Positions 54,142 through 63,350 of a DNA stretch of 64,000 nt are shown one piece after another. Below the pieces are notes generated by a model. That model was given only the letters and a program-made list of their open reading frames with translations, searched no databases and was not told the DNA's origin. A program made the translations under genes and the position numbers. Origin of the DNA: Phoma sp. XZ068 (taxonomy: Eukaryota > Ascomycota > Dothideomycetes > Pleosporales > Didymellaceae); contig ML240445.1 of assembly GCA_004835665.1 (NCBI GenBank), positions 1,550,001 to 1,614,000 on the forward strand, in the 5' to 3' direction. Positions within the stretch are counted from its first letter, which is position 1. Every line of letters begins with the position of its first letter.

Positions 54142-56749
54142 CTATAACTTCGGCTGTCTTTCAAAGCGGCGCAGACGACGGCTTGTTGAAACAACCTTGT
54201 TCTCGGTCTGATCATCTCGCTTAGGTGTTGTGTCTGGCTGCTCGCTTATCCCCTCGGGCACCGGCTCGACAATCATGAGCAGATTGACCTGTGGCTCTTT
54301 TCGACCGTCGTGGAATACTCGGATTTTAGAGATATACAAGTTGCCGAGAGTGGCCTTGTGCTGAAGAAGGAAGTAGCTGAAAGCTTGCGCGTTTGGAGTG
54401 CCTGCCAACTGTTAGTCTCTTCTAGGCTGAAATCATTAAGTACAACTGACCTAGAATCGCTTGTCCTTGCGGGGTCAGAGCACTGAACTCGAAGCCGCCC
54501 CAGGCTGGGAAGCCCCAGGCTCCGGGAGAGACTTCTCGAACTGCGCGTGATACGATGCGTCGAGTCAGTCTGTTTGTGATTGATAGCGACATAACATAGT
54601 GAATGTTCTTTGGGTCGGATGCCCAAGCCTTCCAGGACATCCATGCTATATCAGAGAATGCGCGGATCAAGGGCAATTCATCGGCGCTTTCTATCGATGG
54701 CCTTCTTTGCTTCCCGGCTTCTTGTGGCGACAGCCTGTCAATTGCAATGATGACTGTGAGTTTGATCAGCACGAGACAATACGGTCGTACCTCACTGCTC
54801 ACGTACCTCCATTTTCAGAGTCCATCCCAAAGTCGTAGTGTGCACCGGTGTAGCGATACTTTCTTCCGTTGATATCATAACTTTGCATATCGATGTAAAT
54901 CCATTCGTCGTTGACCCGCCTTGGCATGCCATGCACAAAGGAGACGAGCGCGATATCGCCTCCTTCGATGTCGGTCGCGTCTGAAGCCCCCATGTCGCGA
55001 AGCACTTGGTCAACTCCCCAGACGCGCATATTGCCCGCTCCCGATTGCCTGAGCTCCCAGCCCCAAGTTGTTAGATCCTCTATTCTGTGTTAGTAACAAC
55101 GTCCGAAACTCGACTGGAAGGTCTTACCGAGATTAGTTTCGTCGAAGACGCTTGCAGCTGTGTCACGCGGCGGCTTGAATATGCTGCCAGCGTCTTTATC
55201 GGAACCACGCATTGCACGCAAGAAATTGGCGCCTTTGCACTTCGCATTGTTCCATTCATCGTCTGTGGCGCTTTCATAGAGATTGAGGAACCCCCCGTCT
55301 TGGCCTGGTGACGGAGCAGGGGGGACAAAGAGCCGCAAGGGGGGTGGAAGCTCCGCAGGTCCTACGACAGCGGTGTCGACTGTACCAGATGCGACATGCC
55401 GGTGCTTATGGTTCGAAAAGAAGCTGGGAATTGACTCCACTGTTCGATGATCGTCTGACCTACCCACTTCGGAGTTTACTGGTACTGGCTCCACAACGAG
55501 AAGAATGTTAGGTGCAGACCTCCTTCTGTCGTCGTCGAAAACTCGAACTTGGGAGATATACAGATTGCCGAGGGTTGCCTTATGTTGTAAGAGAAGGTAG
55601 CTGAATGCTTGAGCATTGGGTGTGCCTGGAACGATCATTGGTTAGCATTTATTATGGTTGTTATATGCGAGTGACTAACCGAGAATTGCTTGTCCTTCAG
55701 GAGTATCGGTGTTGAACTCGTATCCGCCCCAAGGTGGGAAGCTCTCTACTTCCGGAATTGTGTTTCGAATAGCACGAGAGAGAATAGCATTTGTTTCTCG
55801 GTTAGTGATTGACAAGGACAAGAAGTATTTCAGGTTCTTGACATCACCAATACCGGCAAAATACTCCTTCCAAATGAGCCAAACAACATCAGAACATGCA
55901 CGGAGAGCGGGCAACTCGTCACCTTCTACAACAGGCCTGCGCTCCTTGCCGGCAGACTGAGGCGAGTCACGGTCCATTGCAACTATGGCTGCTCATCATG
56001 TAAGTAAGACATCTTGATTTACGGACATATGACTGACCTCCTTGCTGCAGGTCAAAGCCGAGCCCGTAGTGTGCACCTGTCATGCGATATGTCCTGTCAC
56101 CTACGTCGTATGTCTGTTCATCTAGAGGCTCTTCATCTTCGTCATCATCCTCTAAAATGTCGAGGCCATGAACGAAACTCAAACAGTGGATGAAACCACC
56201 TTCGTCAGTACATTTATCCGAAATACCGATATCCCTAAATATGCGGTCGACGCCCCATTGCTTGAAGTTGCCAGCGAGCAGGTCTGTCCGGATATCCCAA
56301 CCCCACTTATACATATCTTCTGCGATATGTTAAGAACGTAATTCAGAAATCCAGCCACTAGCAAACTTACCGAGCTTTTCGAACTGACCAGCAGCAGATT
56401 CTCTCACCGGGTTAAACGTGGCTCCAGCCTCTCGATCAGAGCCGCGCATGGCTCTCACGAAGTTGGCGCCCTTGCACTTGGCCTTCTCCCAGACTTCATC
56501 GCTTGCACTGGCAAAGAGTGGCAAGGCAAGATCGCCAGGTGGCCTCGGGTTCGGTACTTGGGGTACTGGAGGGGGAAGGTCACCCGCAAATGCCGTGAAG
56601 TTCTTAGTCGCATCGAGCCCAATAGCCGGGGAGGTGTAGTTTGCGAAATATTCCGAGATCCGATTACGGTTGTTGGCGCCTGAAACCGGAGGCTGCAGCT
56701 GGATACTGCCGACAACGAAGGCCAACACCACCGCGTTGCTGATCTTCAT
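54142..56749 (-). CDS. Secreted two-module protein of an unrecognised fungal family
   Basis: I do not recognise the family. Seven exons (56371-56749, 56038-56319, 55680-55982, 55128-55625, 54807-55079, 54451-54753, 54142-54401) total 2,298 nt, giving 765 aa. Signal peptide KISNAVVLAFVVGSIQLQ. Each module contains, in order: KCKGANF(V/L)RAMRGSD, (Q/V)WGVD(R/Q)(I/V)(F/L)RD, FVHG, Y.(V/I)..R.YR.TGAHY, A(M/I)DR.SPQ.AGK.RRP, SLSITNR, WGG(Y/F)EF, GQAILG, TPNAQAFSY(L/F)LLQHKATLGN and VVEPVP or IVEPVP. Module 1 spans roughly residues 80-410 and module 2 roughly 495-745. Exon 4 encodes the end of module 1, a linker and the start of module 2 without a stop or second signal. All six introns are phase 1, and the third exon of both modules is 303 nt. 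This is an in-gene tandem duplication; the function is unknown. Confidence 0.8.
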
Positions 56750-57076
56750 GGTGACTTAGATGCTGGTTGAGGTTGAAGTGATTGTCTGAGCGAGGAAGTA
56801 AATTGGCAAGTGAAGAAATAGACATGTAGGATATGGGTGAGAGCAGCTAGCGTGCAGGTTGCCTTCACTTGGAAGTTACTGCCAAAGTTGAAAACTAGCT
56901 GACATGGATTCTGTTGATTTTCAAGGTATTTAAAAGTCGGTATCTGGTCTGACTATGCATGAAACCCAACTCGATCTTGAATTTCTGTTCTACCGTTCTA
57001 CCGTTCTGCCGTTCTAATGTTCTACCATTGTACCGTTCTACCTGCTCATACTCAAATCGACCTCAAGCTGCGTTGT
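56750..57076. other. Intergenic with GTTCTACC minisatellite
   Basis: 327 bp between the single-module gene and the two-module gene, and the promoter of the latter. A TTTAAATA-like element on the minus strand lies near 56926-56934. Confidence 0.5.
56986..57043. repeat. GTTCTACC-type minisatellite
   Basis: About seven imperfect 8-9-bp units (GTTCTACC, GTTCTGCC, GTTCTAAT, TTGTACC and so on) directly beyond the 3' end of the single-module gene, within the spacer between two paralogues. Slippage or unequal exchange here could relate to the duplication history. Confidence 0.75.
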
Positions 57077-58341
57077 CTACAACCGAGCGCGCGCTGTGCT
57101 CTCCATATCCTCCATCGCGACCTTTGCAACATGAAACAGCATACACGTGTCCGCAAATTTCATACTGTTCTTAAACAGCGTTACCTTGGAGATCTTGAGA
57201 TTTCCAAGTGAAGCCTTGTGTTGCACGAGGAAGTAGCTGAATGCGAGAGCGTTTGGTGTTCCTGAGGCTGTCAGTATTATGTCCATGGGCAATCTTAAGT
57301 CTCGCGGCTAGGTTGGCAGCCTTCAAATGCGTGGTGTTGTCGGAAGATGTAATGTTGTTCACTGGCATACCCAAGTCGTAACTCACCAAGCAGAGCTGCA
57401 CCTTGCTCAGTGTTGGCCTTGATATCATACCCCGGCCAAACTGGAACTTCCTGGTACTTGGCCGTGTCGAGTACTTTCGAGATTACACCATTGGTCTCGA
57501 GGTTCGTAATGGAGATTGACGCAAAATAGCGCATAGTTGAGGGGAAACTACCAGTTGCCGCCTTCCACTTTAGCCAAGCGATGTCGGAGAAAGACTGTAG
57601 ATCTGGCAGACCATCTCCCTGGATCTTGGGGCTGCGCTTGTTGCCTGCATACTTGGGTGATTTACGGTTCATTGCCAGGAGGACTAGTTGGCTGTTAGCT
57701 ATCTCTCTCTAAACGATGATATCGACACGTACCTCCACTAGGATCGAAACCGAAAGTGTACTCGCTGCCTGTCACACGGTAACTCTGCCCATCCACTGTG
57801 TACTGTAGCTGACTGTTATATGGAGTCGGACCGTAGCCACCAGCATCGGCGTTGCCATCACCGTGACTAATCTTGAAAAGTTGGATGCTGCCTCCGTCCG
57901 TGGTGGCCTTGTCGGAAACGCCGATAGCGCGCAGAACATGATCGACACCCCACGCCTTGTCGAATTGAAGGCTCGTCTTGGGTACGGCGGCGTCTTTCCA
58001 CGACCACGTCACCAAAGAGGCTGCGGCGGTATGTTAGGCAATGCATGTGCGTCGAAAGGAGAAGAATGGTCCTTACTAGTGTCTGTGTGAGAGCTTTCAG
58101 AAGAGTCACGAGCTGGCTTGAACAGCTTGCCAGCACCTGCACTCGAGGAATGCATCGCTTTCCAAAAGTTATCGCCCTTGCATTTGCAGATATTGTATAA
58201 ATCGTCCGTGGCGAAGGGGTAAGGCAAGTAAAGCGGACTGTCCCCAGCAGCAACAGTGACATTGTAGTTGCCATCCCAAGGTTGAGCGACTCGGGCAGTT
58301 GCAAGCGCCAGAAAGGCCAAGATGACTATGAATAGCTTCAT
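57077..58341 (-). CDS. Secreted single-module paralogue of the two-module protein
   Basis: Same unrecognised family as 54142-56749, with one module. Exons 58077-58341, 57733-58020, 57387-57683 and 57077-57261 sum to 1,035 nt, giving 344 aa. Signal peptide MKLFIVILAFLALATA. Module motifs are ICKCKGDNFWKAMHSSSAG, AWGVDHVLRAIGVSD, YTVDGQSYRVTGSEYTFGFD, AMNRKSPKYAGNKRSPKI, FASISITNLETNGVIS, VWPGYDIKANTEQGAALLG and TPNALAFSYFLVQHKASLGNL. The three introns occupy the same places as in both modules of the neighbour and are all phase 1; the last (125 nt) is longer than usual. The tail after the TPNA exon diverges and lacks the VEPVP segment. It looks like the sister of the ancestor that was fused next door. 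Confidence 0.8.
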
Positions 58342-59085
58342 CCTTAGGGGTTGAAAAATGTTCAAGATAGGATAGTGGGGAGAACAAAATAGAAAGTTGA
58401 CCAGAAAAAGTAGCAACTGAAGAGTGCAAGAGGAAGTGGGGCAACAACCGGTAGATCGCAAGGTATCACTGAGAACTCACCTCTACATTTTAGACGTGGG
58501 CAATTCTGGGAGGTGATCGACTATTCTTCTGATCATCCTTTCTTTCACTGGGTGCTTTCCCACTTCTGCAACCCATCATGCTCAACCCACACATTTCTTT
58601 CGACAAGCAGAGACGGAAGGTATTGTCTTTCTCGAAGAACATAAGCATTGCTCCAAACAAACAAGATGTTAGCTGGGTGCGGGACAAGAGATTTATGAGC
58701 GTCTCTTGAACGAAAGCTGTCAACCTTAATAGAGTTCAGTCGACGTAACCAGCGGGACAGCAGAAGACCGCCCTTGTTGGCTAGGAAGCCCTCTAATAGT
58801 GGGGCTCAGCAACCCACTCTTAATTGAATGCAAAAACTTGGATTATTTTGAGGCTTAGTGCGTACATGCAGCAATGTGAACGGACAAAGGTGGTGGTTTC
58901 AGCCTCATTCGAGGCAGGGCGCCCCATTGGAGGGACTGCTAGAAGCATCCCTTCCCAGTCAGACTAGTAACAAAGACACCAGAAAGGCATACGGAATAGA
59001 CTAGATATAAATTGGACACTCTCACTCGTTACCAGTCTTATGACCTCAAGACGAAATTCAATTCCTGAAAACTCAAAATATCACA
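58342..59085. promoter_or_regulatory. Divergent promoter region between secreted-protein genes
   Basis: About 740 bp between the single-module gene and the Cys-rich gene at 59086. A TATA-like GATATAAAT lies at about 59004-59012, about 75 bp before the latter's start. No gene is seen. Confidence 0.45.
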
Positions 59086-59600
59086 ATGATGCACTCACAC
59101 TACACTATTCATCTTATGTTGTCCACGCTTTTGGCCGCCCAAGCACACGGCAACACCGGGGCCACTCCCGACATATCTCTAGACTCAGCATCTGCATTAC
59201 TACCGAGAGATTCCGTGCGGGGGTGTGGCACTCTTGTTGATGAGTCTGGTATTGGCTACACCATGCTCAGTGACGAGAAATGCAGCGGAATTGGGTCGAG
59301 AGCTGGTTCAATCAATATAGGTGAAGGATGTCTCTGTGTTGTCTTCAACGAGGATGGTTGTAGCCTTGATAAGCCTGATTCCTGGAACCTTGTGGCCACT
59401 GGCCCGAAGGTGAATCGTGATTTGAGAGGTTACGAATCGAAGTGGTATCAGTGCACCACCAACGAGCAGTGGGCCCAAGTGAGTAAAACTTTATATGCCC
59501 AACCTATACATATGCTGACTTTCAACAGGGTTGGGTAGACAGAATGTACCTCCATTTGTATGGTGAGCAGGGTGTATCGCCAACGGTTTGGTTCTCTTAG
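59086..59600 (+). CDS. Small secreted cysteine-rich protein
   Basis: Unrecognised; effector-candidate type. Exon 1 is 59086-59478 and exon 2 is 59529-59600 (phase 0, 50-nt intron), giving 154 aa. Tandem Met codons at 59086 and 59089 start a signal region (HYTIHLMLSTLLAAQAHG). A possible Kex2-like site follows (ALLPRDSVRG). The mature part has RGCGTLVD, EKCSGIGSRAGSINIGEGCLCVVF, EDGCSLDKPDSW and WYQCTT, six cysteines with a CxC, then exon 2 GWVDRMYLHLYGEQGVSPTVWFS. It has no close similarity to its neighbours, but lies inside a run of five secreted-protein genes. Confidence 0.65.
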
Positions 59601-59845
59601 CTTTTAATCCACAGCTGACGGGCCATTACTCACGTCATTGCATGTAAACGTACGGCAAGCGCGTTGCGCAATATCAGGTCACGTCATAGTTCCCGTCGTT
59701 TGCCTCTTTTTTTTTTTTGCTCGAAGTGAAGGTGCGTTCCTGGTGTTACAGGCGACCGCACCCACCACAAATCTTGTGACCGTGTTCGAACTCTTACCAG
59801 GACCCTCTAACTCCACTCCAACCACCTCCAACAATATCAGTCATC

Positions 59846-60344
59846 ATGAAAGTGCTCTTCGCTCTCTTGTCGCTGGCTGCTAGCTTCGCCGTCAACGCTG
59901 CAGCGGTCAGCGACAATATGGGTACTTCAGCAACGCAAGACAACCGAAATATTGACGTCGACACTGCTTACACCACCGCATCCCGTTTCTCATGTGGCCA
60001 GTACAAGTTCCAGGACGGCACCGTTCAAGAATTCTACAGCCAGGTGTGGGCCGGTCTTCCAGCGAATGAAATGGTTTGCCGCTACTTCAAGTACGAATTT
60101 CGCGATAAGAAGGGCCAAGAGGGTACGATGGTCGCTGCCAAGGTCGACCTTGGTTGCACTTGTTTCTTCTACGAGTGAGTCTCAGAGGTTCGATAATTTT
60201 CGTCATGTACTGAAATATGTCGCTAGGAAGCCCTGTGATCCCAACGGTGGCCATGCCGAGGCCTGGACTGGCTGGTCAGGATGGCAGAACTACGTCTCAA
60301 CCGACAAGAAGTTCAAGGGCTGGTACTGCTTCGAGCAATCTTGA
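59846..60344 (+). CDS. Small secreted protein, paralogue of 53409-53839
   Basis: Function unknown. Exons 59846-60174 and 60227-60344 (phase 2, 52-nt intron) give 148 aa. The start fits the signal peptide KVLFALLSLAASFAVNAAA. After a 30-residue polar pro-like stretch come SCGQYKFQDG, EMVCRYFKYEF, VDLGCTCFFYE at the splice junction, KPCDPNGG and WYCFEQS. The six cysteines fall in the same order as in the paralogue (C, C, CTC, C, C). The block (D/G)GCTC-x-FY immediately before the intron is shared between the two genes. The C-terminal exon is Trp/Gly-rich. A poly(T) tract (59707-59718) lies upstream. Confidence 0.7.
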
Positions 60345-60893
60345 TTGAGACCGAAGACGCAAAAGTCACCGAATCGTGACCCTTCATGCCCGGAAAACAT
60401 ACTGGGGACTTGGACAGGCGCAACGGTGGAATCGAGGTATCGAGGGTGCTGTCCGTTTGGGCGTTTCTTACGAATGATAGCTTGAGCCTCTTCAGGTTTG
60501 ATAATCAGGAAGATAGTAATCGATTGTCACTTCCATGCCCTGGGTGTTGTTGTTCCCCTTTATTTATCTTGGGCATTTTTTATAGACGCATCCTTTTGTA
60601 TCTTGTAATAGTGGAACTAACCTAACCTATACGAACTGCGCTTCGATAACATTCTAGAATCGCACATCAATGACGGAAACTGGCTAGCTCTGTAACATAG
60701 TCAACATGCATTGCACTTTGAACACGTACGATGCATTCTGTACATGAAAAAGAGACAGCAAGTTGATCTCGGGTGTTTACTGCATGTTTTGAGGCCGTTA
60801 CTGATTATATGTAGCTCAATCGTCAATTCGCTCTTGAAAATAGATAGTAATATACAGTTTTACTCGCTGAAATGCTGTAGTGCGCTCTTCTCC
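60345..60893. other. Intergenic, convergent 3' ends
   Basis: 549 bp, AT-rich. It holds the 3' UTRs of the secreted-protein gene and the CoA-transferase gene. No feature is supported. Confidence 0.5.
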
Positions 60894-62633
60894 TTACAAC
60901 CACGCAATATTCTCCAGCTTGTCAACACCATACGGCACACTGGGCGTCAGCCATCTCGCAGCCTCGGCTCCTTCCAACTGTGGCACCGGCTTCAGCACAC
61001 TCAGCTTCTGTCCACCGAAGGCGCTGCCCTCAAAACTCTGATACCACCCGCTTTGCTCGTCCATGTAGTCTCCAAGGACCTTCTTCCAGCCCTTCCAGAC
61101 AGTGACAAGCAGATCAAGCACATGGTGGCTGCCCCTCATCTCACCCCACTGGAACCTCTCCTGGCACTCCTTCACCGTTTGCAGAGGATATAGTCCAACA
61201 TCTTCTCTTAGCGCATACGCATTCACGCCCGCAAGACTAGAATGGACCTCCCAGCTGCCACCCTTGATCGCGCGCTCCTTAAGCGCCAGCATCGCGCCCA
61301 CAGCTCCCAATACACCAGTCGACATATCCGAGATGGGCAAGCTGGGCAAGACAGCCTCGTGTTTTTGCAGACCCTGTGTCGCCTCGAGGGCCCGGCCAGT
61401 CACGTAAGCAGACCCCGCCGCCGCATCTGCAATCTGCTGCCACCCAGGGCGTTCCTTGTAGTATCCATCAGGTCCGTAGCAATTCTCAGAGACGTAGACG
61501 ATGCCCTTGCCGCGCTTACCGGCCATCTCGAGGAGCTCTTCTACACCAAGACCAAACTTCTTCATCTTGCCCAGGCGGAAACCCTGGATGAATACGTCGG
61601 CGTCGGCGAGAAGGGCGTGCAGGTGCTGGAGGTCGGAGGCATTACGCAGGTCGACGGTGGATGTGCGTTTCCCAGCGTTGAGAGTCAGTTGCATGATGTT
61701 GATGTCGGGGAGATGTGGTGCGTTGAGACGGATCACGTCGGCGCCGAAGGAGGCGAGGATTGTGCCGATTTCAGGTCCTGCAATGACGCGTGTGAGCTCG
61801 ACGACCTTGACGCCGGCTAGTGGGCGAGGATCGCGAGGGTTCAGAGGAGGGAATGCAACGGGTGGGGTAGGTACGGCGTGGGTTTGTTGTTTGACGTTGA
61901 CAAGGGGATGAGCTGCCAGTGATTTGCCCATGTTAGACTTGTTCCACTGTTCAGGTGTGAAGCATATCGAGCCACAGAAGCCGTTGAGAAGGTTGTTCAT
62001 CTCAAGCTCCTCCGGGCTGTATTTCTTTGTATGCTCAGCAATGAGCTTTGCAGCATCTTCGTTGCTCGACACATTCGCACTTGCGTTGATGCCAATGCTC
62101 TCCAGGACTGGTTTGGCGTTCATGCTGCCGTGCAACGAGTACCACGTCTCGGGGTTCTTGGTAGGATACAGAGCAGTTGTGCGGTATTTGAGGGGTGTAT
62201 CGGTCCAGCCTTGTTCCCAGTCTGGTACGAGGTCGCCCAACTTCTTCTGTGCAGCCATGCTGAGAACATCCTCGCCGTTGAGGAAGGCAGTGGCAATACA
62301 GCCGAACCATATCGCGGCGTGTGTAGTGTTGACTGTGATTTGGCGCTTATCGTCCTTTGAACCCCTCAGAGTAAGAATCTCCTCTGCGATGACACCGCAC
62401 ATAGCATGTAACGCGGCTGCTACTGATGTTGCCTTGATGGGCCCGGGAATAACGGGGTAGTCTTCACCCGTGAACTTGACTCTCGAAAGGATGGCCTCAT
62501 CCTGCGTGAAGCCGGGTGTTTGTGATGCGATGAGACGAAAGATTCGGGAAGTGTCCTCAGGGACTGGGACAAATGTTTTATCGGTATGCGTTCCTGGACC
62601 GTAGACATCTGCGACACGGTCTTGTGTAGCCAT
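60894..62633 (-). CDS. Class III CoA-transferase (CaiB/BaiF, formyl-CoA transferase-like)
   Basis: Intronless 579-aa enzyme that probably moves CoA between organic acids or racemises an acyl-CoA. The Met at 62633 (MATQDRVADVYG) is chosen over the upstream 62741 because it is the conserved-looking start. The family core lies in the C-terminal half: PLAGVKVVELTRVIAGPEIGTILASFGADVIRLNAP, LDLR-type TSTVDLRNASDLQHLHALLADADVFIQGFR, YVSENCYGPDGYYKERPGWQQIADAAAGSAYV and LPISDMSTGVLGAVGAMLAL (an Asp in the expected catalytic neighbourhood). The N-terminal half (about 1-270) looks like a degenerate partner domain, as in the two-domain fungal members. It is divergent from a 3-hydroxyacyl-CoA dehydrogenase-like gene. 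The substrate is unknown; carnitine or hydroxy-acid catabolism is possible. Confidence 0.88.
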   Translation of the reverse strand: MATQDRVADVYGPGTHTDKTFVPVPEDTSRIFRLIASQTPGFTQDEAILSRVKFTGEDYPVIPGPIKATSVAAALHAMCGVIAEEILTLRGSKDDKRQITVNTTHAAIWFGCIATAFLNGEDVLSMAAQKKLGDLVPDWEQGWTDTPLKYRTTALYPTKNPETWYSLHGSMNAKPVLESIGINASANVSSNEDAAKLIAEHTKKYSPEELEMNNLLNGFCGSICFTPEQWNKSNMGKSLAAHPLVNVKQQTHAVPTPPVAFPPLNPRDPRPLAGVKVVELTRVIAGPEIGTILASFGADVIRLNAPHLPDINIMQLTLNAGKRTSTVDLRNASDLQHLHALLADADVFIQGFRLGKMKKFGLGVEELLEMAGKRGKGIVYVSENCYGPDGYYKERPGWQQIADAAAGSAYVTGRALEATQGLQKHEAVLPSLPISDMSTGVLGAVGAMLALKERAIKGGSWEVHSSLAGVNAYALREDVGLYPLQTVKECQERFQWGEMRGSHHVLDLLVTVWKGWKKVLGDYMDEQSGWYQSFEGSAFGGQKLSVLKPVPQLEGAEAARWLTPSVPYGVDKLENIAWL

Positions 62634-63350
62634 GATGGTGTTCGTAATGACTGTGATAATTTGTAGATTATGTTTACAGTATGAGAGTAGACTTGGTAAA
62701 TCAAAACGATCTTGTGTGCAGAGGTAAATGTAGCCAAGCACCCTACATGGAAACAGGATACTTATATGACGGCTCTTTGATGCTCGTTACCCAATTCACG
62801 ACCCTTGTCAATCACCAATGACCGCATGACGGAAGCCCGGTCCCTATTTCGGATATGCAGAGTACTTTGCATTCGTACGATGCTCCTGCAGTGTCGGTCA
62901 AGATTGAGGGGTGTGGAGCGTCCACGCAGCCCTATGGGGCGCGGCATCATTCCGCATTACACCGTGTCCAGGTTTGCCGATGTTCACCGGCACCTCGAAT
63001 TACCTTGCAGCTTTACTGTCACAGCTTTGCTGTATGTTCTGACTTGCCAGTGCTTTCGAAGGTGGTGTTCCAGGGTTAAAATTTCTTGCTTCCATGATCG
63101 GCCCGAACCGATGGGATGGTGATCGGATCGACATGATGTATTGTCCGAGCTATCACCGTTTCAGTCACATCAAGATGCTGGTATCCGTATCGTGCGAGGG
63201 CATGTATCGCGGCCGAATACTGTTTGTAAATTTTACGAATTGTTGTTATATGTGATGTCGCGCTGTATGTGTACCGTACTTTGAATAATTCTGGATATTC
63301 CCAACTTTCAACTCTTCGTTTTCATCCGTCAGACACTGTAAATCCTCACA
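62634..63350. promoter_or_regulatory. Divergent promoter region, CoA-transferase/dehydrogenase
   Basis: 717 bp between divergent starts. It contains no convincing gene. A CCGATGGGATGG / TGATCGGATCG patch near 63105-63130 is a possible C6-regulator target. Confidence 0.4.
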
